DNA of 64,000 bases from Opisthorchis felineus (Eukaryota > Platyhelminthes > Trematoda > Opisthorchiida > Opisthorchiidae), in the NCBI GenBank assembly GCA_004794785.1, contig SJOL01008943.1:175089-239088 (forward strand). Reading direction: 5' to 3'. Each line of letters opens with the position of its first letter. Positions within the stretch are counted from its first letter, which is position 1. Position numbers and translations under genes: made by a program. The notes under the pieces were generated by a model that was given only the letters and a program-made list of their open reading frames with translations, was not told the DNA's origin and searched no databases. Positions 1-11,309 of the stretch are shown here, piece by piece.

Positions 1-317
1 AATGAATCAGCTAGTCCGAAAGGCTTATTGAGTACATCAACCAAAAATTGTCCGAACTATTTTGTAGCACCTAAAGCAGAACGAAATCGCGCTAGAAAAG
101 TGAGGCCTTAAGCTATACGGAGAGTCCCGAGGATGATCGAGCTGACTGCATCGATCAGACTAATCCAGCGGTGTTGCGAAAATGCGAAAATGTCGTGAAA
201 CTGTCGTGAACACTTGAAACAACTTATACATAGAGTTATAAGAATTTTAGGTGTCCTTTTGACCAGCAAGTTCCACAGAGTGAATTCCTATAGGAAAAGC
301 AACTGAAGCTTATTCAT
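1..317. other. No recognisable feature
   Basis: Unique-looking AT-leaning sequence with stops in all frames. I see no repeat copy, RNA gene or splice-flanked frame here. Confidence 0.4.
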
Positions 318-506
318 TGGTGATTTCGTCCTGTAAATGAAGTCAATCTATGCCAACAAGCCAACAAGCACCGTACAGTTGTTCTTAACCCACTTCCTGC
401 GCAACTCACGAATCACCATGGGAATTAGGACTAGCTACCTTCCGGCGAATAGCTGAAGACTAAACCGCTTGGCTACGAGCGAATGCTCAGCATCGTCAAC
501 AACTTA
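318..506 (-). repeat. SINE-A copy (tRNA-headed, ribozyme-bearing family), decayed
   Basis: Read on the minus strand, the right edge holds the tRNA-like head and the left edge (gatttcgtcctgtaa on +) is the conserved 3' tail of the family. The same tail recurs near 2.5, 3.8, 10.4, 12.5, 31.7 and 54.8 kb. The middle, where other copies carry the hammerhead core, is too diverged here to fold. Edges are approximate. Confidence 0.7.
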
Positions 507-614
507 GTATATGAACCTATGGAATTCACATCACATGGTTACTGGCGGCTTGGTGACGAAAGCATTGTTATGGGGTTCAGTCATCAGCTGTAGTGCCACG
601 TGCTCTGACAAAAA

Positions 615-670
615 ATGCGGCCCGGGCTGTCGAAGTGTTTTCAGCAATCTTGTAAGTAGTGTGTTCCGCC
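615..670 (+). repeat. Family B fragment (post-ribozyme part only)
   Basis: A short stretch carries the family B segment gggctgtcgaag, then ttttcagcaatcttg and agtagtgtgtt. In full copies these follow the hammerhead cleavage site. The ribozyme core itself is missing. Confidence 0.6.
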
Positions 671-828
671 AAAAAAATTCCATCTTATTGGACAGAAAGA
701 TGTCTAAAGTCATTTGAGGGAGTGGGTCTGGCAGCGTGCTTCAAAAGAATAATGCAAGTTCAAAGTTCTTAAGGATCACTTTTGACAACATAGTAACTGG
801 GTACATAGCTGTATTGCGACTACCTCAG

Positions 829-975
829 CTGTTGCCAAGCCCGGCCTTTGGGCCAATATCGGCAACCTACGGGGCACTCTGCAGATCATTTAAAACCTTG
901 GGTGACCAGCTTCAACGAAATTTGTTGCAATCGAACTCTGACCGTGCCAATGGATCTGGTGTTATTCCAGCATGA
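829..975 (+). CDS. Candidate exon or decayed gene fragment, unrecognised protein
   Basis: A pyrimidine-rich acceptor (gactacctcag) precedes an open frame in phase 0 that begins LLPSPAFGPISATYG and continues with a balanced composition up to TGA at 973-975. The same frame stays open beyond the stop, to 1191, and still looks protein-like (QMFKYSLAKLTYREPN). The TGA could be a CpG-decayed CGA codon in a pseudogene or a genuine last codon. No family is recognised. Without the readthrough it is a 49-codon terminal exon. No AATAAA is seen close downstream. Confidence 0.3.
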   Translation: MLPSPAFGPISATYGALCRSFKTLGDQLQRNLLQSNSDRANGSGVIPA

Positions 976-1690
976 CAGATGTTCAAGTATTCTCTTGCCA
1001 AGTTGACTTATCGTGAGCCAAACATATTGTGCTTTACAGAAGCAAAAAACAAAACCGACAATAGTTCGATTGAGGTTGAAATCGAGCAATGGTTTTGTGC
1101 TAGACCACAGTGTTGCTCCCCGGAAAATTGGGGGACACTACGCTTGACTATGTCTACCAACAGACTGTTTTTTTATGGTAGACCCAAGTAGATTGGTTCA
1201 TTAGTAACGACCGTTAGTTTAGCTGGTCCTGGAGGTATATTCTAGTTTATCAATGTGTCTGGATGGTCAACTGATCTTAGCACGTTAGTCGTGTGCTCCA
1301 GTTCAGCCTTTAATGTCTCATCGTAGCCGATTCGCCCAGTTTGTTTCGTTAGACTTATGTACTAGAGTTCTTTTCTCTTTCAACGACACCTTTTTAAGAT
1401 CGACCATCGAACACGTGACAAGTAAACGAGACATGTGTGTGGAGCGCATATCGATCACCAGAAGTGAAAATCGACGAATGAAGGCGGCCTATGAAAATTG
1501 GGATGGAAGCTTGAAATTTAGCTTGGCGCGTGAGCTCCAAGAACGCTCCAGAACATTCCCACGCACGTTTGAATCAAACGTTGTTAGAACTGCGGTATCT
1601 TATTATCAGCAGAATCACTCAGTCGTCAATTCGGTCAGCGATAGCTTGATAAGCGTTTCATTCTGCAAGCACTTTGCACATAGCTGATAC

Positions 1691-1841
1691 CTATAGACGC
1701 ATGGCCTGAATGTTCGCCTATTGCCTCACGATTTCGGTGCAGCCAGTCACCGACAGCTGATGGGTCCAAATTGAGACGGAACACGTTTTGTAATGCCACC
1801 ATCATTCCAGCTTCAATAGCCACTTTGATATCACGGAAATG
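1691..1841 (-). CDS. Internal exon candidate, unrecognised protein
   Basis: The minus strand shows an acceptor at 1842-1844 (ttttttcgtgaatgatccccag), 50 full codons in phase 0 plus one base, and a donor (tatag|gtatcag) at 1690. The peptide begins HFRDIKVAIEAGMMVALQ and contains DPSAVGDWLHRNREAIG, an amphipathic, probably helical stretch. Both splice signals are present and the frame also extends upstream, so this is one of the better exon candidates. I do not recognise the protein, and no partner exon is evident within the next few kb. Confidence 0.5.
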
Positions 1842-2210
1842 CTGGGGATCATTCACGAAAAAATTAGTCGAAAGTTTATCCAAGCTAGCAGATGGATCTA
1901 GCATTATTTCTTGCCTGTACGAACAGCTTTTTACTTTCTAACGAACTTGGTTTTAAACGGGGTAAATCAAACTTAGGTTACTTTTTTAACTGTCTAATAA
2001 CCAGGCCTGCAAACAACACGAAAAACAAGTATACATGCAGAAAATGACTGTTTCAAAAGCATTCGAAAGTAAGCTTGGAAACTGGGAGGGAAGGCATCAA
2101 CCAAGAAATTCTACCCTGTCTCCATCAAAATTCCGAATTCTCCCTACACTGCCAACATTTGAGTGGTTCAGGGGAAGAATAGAATCCAGCCAGCGAGTTA
2201 ATCCTCCAGC

Positions 2211-2495
2211 TGAGAAGTCGTCACTCAAGCAGTCAGCCAACACGCGTGACCACGTGACGTGGATCCCGTGGTTGAAGGATGAGCGGCAGTATAACTTGTC
2301 TAAGTGAGAGTTAATCACACTGCTGATCAGCCGCCCGTGGTCGAATAGATAAGAGGCTGCAGGTTCCTGACTCTCTCGAGTTCCGAGAGATGCGCACTGT
2401 TGATGATTCCCAACAAGGATGGAACAACTCTACATTGCTTCTCGGCTTTTCAGCATAGACTGACTTCACTTCCCCACCAAAATTCCACCTTGTTT
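2211..2495 (+). repeat. SINE-A copy with extended head
   Basis: The head contains a 70-bp leader with gaccacgtgacgtgg that is also present in the 31.9 kb copy. It is followed by tgtctaagtgagagttaatcac, a tRNA-like A-box/B-box region (cgtggtcgaatagataag and ggctgcaggttcctga), a hammerhead-like core and the tail ttttcagcatagactg-acttcactt. The tRNA-like head implies transcription by RNA polymerase III from an internal promoter. The orientation is + by the tRNA head. Confidence 0.75.
2387..2443 (+). ncRNA. Hammerhead ribozyme of SINE-A, decayed
   Basis: Seen here: outer stem I GAGA (2387-2390) pairs with TCTC (2440-2443). The internal loop is TGC on one side and T on the other. Inner stem I GCACTG (2394-2399) pairs with CATTGC (2433-2438) with one mismatch. 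The core is TTGATGA (consensus CTGATGA), stem II is TTCC/GGAT around loop CAACAA, then GGAAC (consensus GAAAC). Two core bases are altered, so cleavage is not expected. The stems are still visible and define the family architecture. Confidence 0.6.
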
Positions 2496-2499
2496 TAGC

Positions 2500-3685
2500 A
2501 GAGCAATAAAGCAAAGATGTAAACGGCTGTGACCTGACACAGTACTAGATAAGAGTGAATCAAAATGTCACTTAAAGGCTTATTAATAGTCGAGTAAACG
2601 GATTACTGAAAGTTCAGAAACCAAAAGGTGTGGAAATACCATTAAAACCTCTCTCATTGGGACGAAACTATGGGGTTGTCCGGTGATTTTATCGCCCCAG
2701 TTTTTTTTCACTTTTTGTTGTTTTCGGACAAGTTGGTCAGGGTATTATTCCTGTAACTTCCCAGCTTGATTTCGAATAAGATTTGGTATCTGGTGACCGA
2801 AAATCATCCTCCGGGAGCGGAATATTAGTGGGGTAGGTGTTTTTAGGCATGGCACAGTTAAAAACAAACAATGTATTGCGAAATATTGAAATGAAGCCTC
2901 ATCATTTATGAGGAAGGTGGCCCACACAAGAAAGTCAGAAATGTCCTTCCCCGGAAGCAGAGAACACGAAACGATGGTTTGCCCCACGTGAATAAAAACG
3001 ACTACATTCTGGTGTGACCCAATATTTTTTCGGACACAATAACGGTGAGCCACCTAACAGTCTTGTCTGTTTATTAAATTGCTATTATTAAATTGCTAGG
3101 ACAAAATTTCCATTCCCTTGTTGGATTCTGGCTTGATTGTAGGCAGAACCATCGAACTCAGCAACCTCTTGGGGTAGGAAATAGTTTGAGTGCTCCCGAA
3201 CGGCATTTGATATGCTACAATGTACCATAATGTACACTTCTGTCTTTTCTTTTATAAAAAGTAGAAAATTGCCTTTTCTGGTTCTTCAGTTGCTAGCGTT
3301 CAAAAGACATGTAGATCTCCTCATCACCAGAGCATATACTCTTTAAGTCAACGCCTACAGAATGGAGTTATCAGAAAGCCAGCAAGTTACCAGGATTCCA
3401 CAATGATAAACGTTTGATGGAGAGTATATGCTCGGAACATCTGAATGTGACAGCTCTATGGACGTGAGTACCCTGAGAAATAGGATTTTATCACTCAACG
3501 AAGTTAAAATATCTGGTTTTAGGCGTGCGTAAGTCACAGTTTAAAATGTTTGCCCTTCCTTACTAATCCATTTTTTCGGACGCCACACGATCATTGCCAG
3601 CTAATTGTGTTCCATAGATGTTGAACACCCTTCAACCGTTTACTTGCTTCATTTTACGGCGGAGCATTCGACAGATCGACAGAAT
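2500..3685. other. Gene-free stretch, nothing supported
   Basis: Contains only short open frames on both strands without convincing splice signals. I see no repeat family member. Confidence 0.35.
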
Positions 3686-3689
3686 AATT

Positions 3690-3880
3690 CCTGTCTAAGT
3701 GCGAGTTAATCACACCGCGGATCAGCCGCTTGTTTAAATCCACCAACCTAGTGGTTCTGGGTTAGAAACTTCGTAAAGTTTTGAGAGTTTTGACTCCCAA
3801 CAAGGATGAAATAGCTGTACAGTCGGCTTTTCGTCATAGATTAGCTTCACTTACAGGACCAAATCTCAGTTGAAAAATCC
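3690..3880 (+). repeat. SINE-A copy, decayed
   Basis: Carries the head (ctgtctaagtgcgagttaatc, atcagccgcttg), then tgactcccaacaaggatgaaa with agctgtacag (stem II, GAAA and palindromic stem III remnants), and the tail cttcacttacaggacc. The left half of the hammerhead core is lost. Confidence 0.7.
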
Positions 3881-5250
3881 CTGTTTTCTGCAAGCCTAGG
3901 TTAGTCAGTGGATTCGAGTGACCCATCGGAAAAAACTCCAATAGCGTAAATGATCAATCGACCGTTTTTGAACAAATGTTCTAGAGTACAGTATCGCTTA
4001 CTCAAATACGAACCGTTCATCCACTTGTCTTTCGCTCGCCAGAATATCAGTCACCTTCCGTGACCTTCCAGCGATTCGAAGTGACCCCACTGACCCAACT
4101 TAAGCATCATTATACTTAAGACTTTCCCGTTCGCTGGCACGGTTGACCACGCGTCAGTACATAGGCGCTAACTTAACTTAACAGTGATCGAAAAACCATT
4201 GCTATGGCAACGCATGGCAGACTACCGGCACTAAAAGTGACATGATTTAATCACAAGCGTGTACGGTTGGTACGGATATATCAAGATTTACGAAATGAAT
4301 AAAATTCGTATAGAGTTCGAACTTATATTTGAAGTGTAAACGCAGCTGTTGTCTGGTTATAAAGAAACCTTTCCTACGCAAACTGTTGGTGACATTTCAG
4401 AAGAGACGGATGACGCCAATTCTTGTCCAAATGAAATACAAGTTATCTTCGAAGGTTGCGGTGACACCAAAATGTCAGACGATGGAATTATTTGGACGAC
4501 CACGTGACCAAAACAAGGCCCGAACTTGGGCAACATAAGAAATGTTTTTTCGTGTTTAGTGACATTTCGTAGACATTTCAAATAAAAAATTTCACTTTCA
4601 GAGTGATGGACAAAATGTGTCCACCTTTTAAAAGAAAAAAAATGCGGGAGATATCCTATATGTGCCTGATTTTCTGATATGCTTGTATCGATCCAAGAGT
4701 GTGAAGAAGTTCGGTTGTTGGTGTAACTAACCTACAGATTCCATTTGCTCAGGTACGAAATCAAACACAGAGCTGAACACATCGTCACGTAGTTTATTAC
4801 ATTCATTGCCTAAATATACGCGATCAACCTCCTCGAGCTTGACTAACGGTCCGAGCGGAAGACATAAACCAAGGTGACTCATATATCTGGGGCCTGTTAT
4901 TCTATATTCCTAAGTACGTGATAGCGATACTATTGTCGTTTGTTTTTGAAGAGCATGGTCACAAACATAAAAACTAAGTCCAAGTGATAGTCGTGGAAGG
5001 GTGTACAATAAATTGTTAACTAAAACGAGGGAAGCCTCTCATTCGAATTCGTGCCATGAAGAGTTCCAGTCAGACAAGATGAATCCCAACGTATGTAAGA
5101 ATGCATGGTATGGAAACACGCGAGTAAAGACCAGCAACTGAAGAAAGGACACACAACGCTGAATGTTCTTCAAGGCGCGGTAAGCGCTAGCACAGTCAAG
5201 ACTCTCACATCGGGCACAAAGTATCCGTCACACTGGGTCAGGTGTGAAAG
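3881..5250. other. Gene-free stretch, nothing supported
   Basis: No repeat or exon recognised. A short GC-richer part near 5.2 kb may belong to the 3' untranslated region of the retrotransposon that ends at 5251. Confidence 0.3.
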
Positions 5251-6117
5251 TCAATGGCCATTATGAACACACAACGCCATGTACCACACATAAAAATGTC
5301 GTAAGTTCGCAAAAAGCCCAAAAATGGCAAGCAAACACAAGTCACTCACTTCGACTTTAGTAGATCCCCGTCCAATAACAGCCTTAGCGGATTGAGGAAA
5401 GCAAATCCCTCGATAAGAAATGACTAAAACGTCGAAATCACAATCGATTGCACGTAGGACCGAGATTAGGGTAAGGGAACAATCATCAACACCATACTTC
5501 TGCTTCTTCTCATTCCACACAGTCACTCCGCACCCATCCGAGACTATGGTAATGTCTATCACAGTTGCTCGTCGCTTCCGAAGAGCAATTTGGTCAGGCT
5601 TGATGAAAGACGTCGACGTAGGTGCTCTCAACTCCTCGAAGATGGTGTAACCCAGACGATGGAGACGTTTCGCGAGTTTTCTTGCGACCCGATTATGAGG
5701 AACACATCTAGCATCATGCGTGATCCAGCAGGACCGCAGAATATGCACCAAGCTCTTTGGATGCCCATATTTTTCACGACAGTGGGTCGTCTGGTCGTCA
5801 TGACTATGCCTTGCGCTTTTAACCCTTGTCCTAAGTAGGCTGCACCGGAGCTGGATACCGCGGATAACTATCCGAGGAAACACTAGTTCTGGAAATACAA
5901 ACCATCGATTCGAAAGAGGCGAAGCGACCAACTCTCGTAAACCGCGACCGTCAACGCTGTTGTGCAGACTATCGCCCGAAGCAGCCACCAGCTCTTTCTT
6001 GGTGTTCACACATGCACCTTGGACTCGGATCGGAAGGCTGAGACCGGGCACGGACACCCCCACAGTGTAGGTCTGTGGGTTACAGACACATGGGCGACAC
6101 ACAAACCGCCACACCAC
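5251..6117 (-). mobile_element. R2-clade non-LTR retrotransposon, C-terminal endonuclease remnant
   Basis: An open minus-strand frame of 288 codons matches the region downstream of the reverse transcriptase in R2/NeSL-type elements. It shows SVDGRGLRE (about residues 54-62), then FPRIVIRGIQLRCSLLRTRV (80-99), then a CCHC-type segment (C113, H125, C130), HDARCVPHNRVARKLAKRL, and a restriction-like endonuclease motif: KPD at 173-175 and VID with D188, followed by lysines near 204-207. The second Cys of the zinc motif is replaced (CREK instead of CxxC), so this copy is probably dead. The frame is open a little further upstream (to about 6160), but no reverse-transcriptase core was found in the window, so the element is 5'-truncated, the usual state for such insertions. 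The start codon is not meaningful. Known role of the family: target-primed reverse transcription with the endonuclease nicking the target. Confidence 0.75.
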
Positions 6118-6632
6118 GATAAGGTCCAGTCCCTTCGTGGTGGTAAATGAGATGTTAAGATATCATCCAGTCACTTATCTTTTCAACTAGTTGACGTAAT
6201 ATGACAAACGGGAATTTGCATGGCCCACCGTCCCAGAACAACATCAAAACTAATAAAAACAAGTAATTTATTGCTTGATGCATGGGTTATTTATATTTCT
6301 GTATATGTCAGACACACTTTTTAAAGTGCCACTTTCCTAACACTTTAAGTGGTGTGAGTAAACAATCGAGGCAGGAGCAGAACACGAGTAAGTGGACCAG
6401 GCTTTTAAACAGAAGGAATCCGCGTTTCACCCGAAAATATCGATTAAGGGAACATGGAATGGTCTTATTTTCAGCAAGGAAAATCAGCTATACTCAGGGC
6501 CGTCAAAAGCATCATCCCCCATACAGTGGTAAATTGGCAATTATGAAGACGGTTCACTAATTTATTTGACCAAATAGGATACTAGTAATGCGTATGGTTC
6601 TATGCTAAAGTTTTAGACATGACTTGGTTATA

Positions 6633-6671
<39 letters not shown>

Positions 6672-9600
6672 CATGATTTTTTGTAGACGAGGGGACTCTC
6701 TAGGAGAAAGTCATGAAGAGGATCGTTGTGAATTGTGACTATAAATCTGACAAATATATCCATCTTCCCATAGAAGCTCAGAGAATACAGAATTGGGACA
6801 CGAAACCCACCTGCGGGGTCAGTTGGGTTAACAACCTCAAGATAAGAGTGCAAGACGCATGAGATATTCAGATACCCTATTAGTTTGACCTCAGCGAAAG
6901 TTGGTTCATCATGGAAGACCATCCAGAGTTATATGCGATGGGTACCATGTTGACTTCACCACAAAGGACCTGAGAATGCCTGAGTTATCGGCAACATGAA
7001 CGGAAAGGTTACTGAAACAGTGGTGCAGTCAATTTCACTTGATGAAGAAAAAAATCCAAGCTTTAGAAAATCCCAAAAAGAAACGGGATGTCTGGAATAG
7101 TGGAACATCAATACAAAGAAAACTTTCAATTTACCGTAGTGTATCTCCTCCACATTTGATAATAAGTTTAAAAACTTTGAACTTAATCGGAGTAAAATGT
7201 CGGAGAAAAGCTCCATCAAACAGTTACAAAATGTAATGGTCTAGGATCATAACAGGGGAGTAATGACGTGAATGATTCCCGTAGGTTTGTACAAACCAAT
7301 AAAAGCCAAGCGATATCTTGAATACCTGATTTCAATAACAACCTTATTCTAAGGTTCGGCGGAATACTGACACGTACGAGAACCCAGTGCTTGTTACCGG
7401 GTGGTCCACTTAGGGATGAACGTCACACAGAAAACTATGTGATGGAATCGGAACATGCGAAACCTGGCTTAACTGACAAACCGTTACATTTGAAGGATGG
7501 TATGTGCGACAGATGTGAGCGTTTTTGAGTACGGACAACCGGGAGTCTTAAAGTGAAAACCGGGGATCCTCTTAATCACAGCAAACACAGCAATCCTTTG
7601 AGTGATCACCTGTGAAAGAGGAGCTTCTTCCATACTTAGTCCAGAGCAAGGACCACTTTCATACAGCACCCCGTCCGTGACCCTCCGCTTGTAGACTGTT
7701 CATAGAAGATACTAAGCTCTCTCTTACGTCATAGGGTTATTCCTTAAGAAGAATAGACCTTTCGCCAAAACATGCACACGGTTTGCTTAACTCTGGTACG
7801 CTTAACAATGTGGATTGATATTCTTTATGCGGCCTTTTAAATTATAGGTGAAATTGTAAGAAAGCAAGGCAGCTGTACACTGTTTGGTGGCGGTGCTATT
7901 TAACTCTCCGGGATGCAGCCTTACAAAGTCAGAATAACAATTCGTATATGTTTACATTTGATGCCTTCGTTGAGCGACAGTTAAGTCAACAGTAATCCCA
8001 TCTTTGAGAAGCTGCTCTCAGCAGTTTAAAAATACCCGAACACTCGCTGATTGTGTCAGATCTCATTAGGCCTCGTAATGCTGTTTGTCATCCGCCGACA
8101 CGAGCCCCTGATGCATGTGTTTTGGGCTGCACTTTCTCGATGGTTTGGTTGCTGGCTTCGAGAAAACATAGTACAGCGAGAATAGCAGTGGTGTTTTTTA
8201 AAGCACAAGGACTCCGGAAAGTGACGGTTGCTTTATAGTGGATGCGTTTGTAAGTGCCTTATACTACGACGGATAACGTGTGGCACACTGATTTGGTTTT
8301 GTTCTATCGTATACCCATGTTTACCACTAAGTGTGTTCATGGGCATGTACCGTTGAAGCACTGAGATACTCACCAACCGTTTGCTGAAATGTCTGGCATG
8401 CTGGCACCCGACTGCAGCCTATTCATCAATAGACCGGTCTTGACTCAGCAGCCTCGTCTTGAAACCGCCTTATCCGTTTGAAAAGCCTTAGAGACGAGTG
8501 TATGAATCGACCGTACGGTGGTTCACTTGCCTGTCCTAGTGGCCAACTATGAAGCGTCAGTGATGATGGACTTATGGGATCAGGTGAGGCGGTCTCGTTT
8601 TGCATGTACATGCAGTCTGTGGACAATCCAAACGGAAATGGTGGTGCTCCTCAGGCTTCAGCAGATCGATTGCGTTATCAAAACGTTATCAGAGAGTGAA
8701 AGAGTTCAAAATACGATAGCGTGTTCGAATAATGGGTGGGTGTGCTTGAGTGAAGGTGATTCAAATATAACGATGGCCCAGAGACCAGACGACAATGTTT
8801 ATCGAATTCGTCCCGGGTTGAAAAAAACACAACAGTTGAATACGCTGTCCGCTCATCAATGTAAATATTTTACGCACTGTGTTGAAGTGTAGCACTAGGC
8901 TTGTCTTCCAATGCTTAATAGGTAGGCTGGTGATGCTCGTCGGACCTTGCGAGAGGCGTTATTCTGTTCGTTTTTTCACTATTACGGAATTGGCAAGGCA
9001 TACCAGTTTTGCAGAAGCCTGTGGGTGCCAAGAAGCGAGAGGCTGCAGTAAACTGTAACTTTGATATAGTGTAAGGTAACAATTGACCTGCTGTGGGGGG
9101 TCAGCAGGCAGCAGGAATTGACAAAGCGACGTCGGAAAACCGAAAAGCGGTATAGAAAAATCAACAGTTGCGTGTTCCGGATGTTTCTGTTCTGATGTGG
9201 TCTGCTAATGATTGTAATGCCCTTAAAATGTGATCAGAACGTGCCAGACGGGAATTTCTTCACACACGCGAGGGTACCAGAAGCGTTGCACAAATCATTA
9301 GGAAAACCAACTAATTATTTGAGGACAACAGTTTGTGCGACGTGTCTAAGTTTGGAGGACTGATCGGTTGATGAGCCAACTCAAGGGGTGCACGGTGTGA
9401 ACCGCGTTAGGAACACAAAGCCAAAGTTACCAGGAGCAGGTTGGAAAAGTAATTCAGGTCAGTTCCCTTCAGACAGTTTTCCAAGCCATCATGTAGCTGT
9501 TTGATATTCGCTGAACTCGTGATGCCGTGTTTATTAGAAGGAAATGTTTCGGCTATTGACTACGGTTCAGCCTGTTTCGTTTCGTTGTCTTTTAGCCGGG

Positions 9601-9950
9601 TGGCACTATACTGGAGATGATGATGTCAAAACTTCTGGCTGTGGCTCCTTTCAAGTCAGTCGCGTGTTAACCATCGCTGACCAGAATCACCTGGCTACGC
9701 ACGATGCTTGAGAAAGCATACGTTGCCTGAGCTGCCAACATTTCCCTCCATAGAAAACAGTTTATTGTTTTTATGATGGAGAAAGACTGTACAAGGAATT
9801 CTGTCTTTCGGAGATTTAGCCTAAGTGTAGATATCCAGCTGAATGAACAAACACACACATACACACGTTAATCAGTAGGTCATCACATACGGTACAGAAA
9901 GGGTGATCCTTATGAGTAGTGCATTACGAATATACATGTATCACAATAAC
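6118..9950. other. Gene-free stretch with one AT microsatellite
   Basis: Apart from the AT repeat at 6629-6666, I see no repeat copy. Around 8575-8700 (+) two overlapping frames look mildly protein-like. One of them reads SGEAVSFCMYMQSVDNPNG and then RLRYQNVIRE before a stop, but splice support is weak and it was not called. Confidence 0.3.
6629..6666. repeat. AT dinucleotide microsatellite
   Basis: About 38 bp of nearly pure TA repeat with one interruption (atatgtatat). Confidence 0.95.
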
Positions 9951-9954
9951 TCGA

Positions 9955-10166
9955 ATATCGTAGCAACTGAAACATGAGGCGGCCTGGTGAAGCACCTTCA
10001 GTTGCCTGGAGACATCACAAACTAGAGATTCAGCTGGGTTCCAGGTGGGTCTCTTGCAAAACCAAATTTGTTTGCAAATGAGTGTATTTCGCTAATTCCG
10101 TGCAATTTGGTTTCAACTAGAACATAAGGTTGACGGGAACTCGGGGACTGCGCCTACCTGATGAGA
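9955..10166 (+). repeat. Family B copy ending inside its ribozyme core
   Basis: Body segments in order: actgaaacatgaggcggcc, gagattcagctggg, ccaaatttgtttgcaaatgagtgt, acataaggttgacggga, then the stem I strand gcctac and CTGATGAG (10158-10165). After that the similarity stops abruptly (atctgg), so the copy breaks within the hammerhead core. Stem II and GAAA are missing. Confidence 0.75.
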
Positions 10167-10364
10167 TCTGGTTTGTTCTTAGGAGAGCTTCGTATAGAGG
10201 CTTGTCTCTGCTGTCTGCACCATAAAAATGTCCCGAAATTTCGTTTTACGTGTGGTCAGATGATATTCTTTGGACCCATTCCAATAAAAGGGACGCAGAA
10301 TTTGGTTGTCTGTCTTACAGCTATTGTGAAGATTCCAAAAGCTAGGGTATGTCATTTACTGTAG

Positions 10365-10558
10365 ATTTCGTCCTGTAAGTGAAGCCAATCTATGCTGAAA
10401 AGCGGAGAGGCACTGTACAGGTGTTTCATCCTTATTAGGAATCATCTGCAATACGCATCTCACGAAGCTCCTGGGTGTCTCGAAACCGCGTTCTCCCAAC
10501 TAGTATTCTGAACAATTAACCGCTTGAACACGAGCGGCTGATCAGTAGTGTGGTTTAG
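10365..10558 (-). repeat. SINE-A copy, left arm of a head-to-head pair
   Basis: On + the copy begins with the tail complement gatttcgtcctgtaagtgaa and ends near the head complement cgagcggctgatcagtag. On the minus strand a hammerhead remnant reads GAGA-TGC-GTATTG, CAGATGA, TTCC, GGAT, GAAAC, then CTGTA and CAGTGC. One core base is changed (CTGATGA to CAGATGA). It faces the + copy that follows. Confidence 0.75.
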
Positions 10559-10574
10559 TCGCATTCAGGCGGGA

Positions 10575-10742
10575 TAGAACGCCACTCACCCTCCAATCAC
10601 GGAATGGCAGGAGGTCGCAAGTTCAAAACTGTGGGTTTTTCGTGAGATGTGCACTGCTAATGAGGACACTGCTGTACAGTGCTTATTGGCTTTTCAGCAT
10701 CACCTGGCTTCACCTACAAGGTGAAATCTCCAACCCTCCTCT
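10575..10742 (+). repeat. SINE-A copy, right arm of a head-to-head pair
   Basis: Shows the B-box remnant ggaggtcgcaagttcaaaac, then gagatgtgcactgct, cagtgcttattggcttttcagc and the tail aggtgaaatctcc. The central stem II/GAAA part is deleted, but stem I strands GCACTG and CAGTGC remain. Confidence 0.7.
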
Positions 10743-10744
10743 GT

Positions 10745-11305
10745 ATTTTGAATGCCCAATATTCTACGTGGGCAAAGATATTGAACAGGCGTATTGTAGA
10801 TTGTGAGCTGAACACCCACGCGCCTAATTACTAGGATTTCAATGTTTGACTCTGTCTGGGGTGGGAGCGGATTTTGAGCATAGACTTGATGGCATCACGA
10901 CCAGTTTTGACAGATGAAGGTAAGAAAGTTGCTTCCTTCAATAGTGTGGACAATGGGGGAATGAAACAGTTGTCGGTATCCAATTCCATTTTCTGCTTCA
11001 CAGAATAAAAAAACCATTTAGTTGTTCCAAAGGCGATGGATTCAGGTGTAAACCAGCATTTTCTGAAAAGTTACGGGCGAACTGTCCGCTCATACAGCAT
11101 GGCCTCACCAACTGGAAGACAGTATTTTCAGGGATACTTTGCATGACTGACCTAGGGGGCGACAAATCAATCTAATCTACTATATTGTATCGATCAAAGT
11201 AAAGATTCAGGAAGTCCATTGTTAAGATCTTGATGTGATTCAACTGGAGTTCTGATCCAACCTCCTCGACAATGTCACTTCGGCTCAATAAAAGTATAAA
11301 AGATC
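10745..11305. other. Gene-free stretch, nothing supported
   Basis: No repeat copy or splice-flanked frame seen. Confidence 0.3.
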
Positions 11306-11309
11306 ACAG

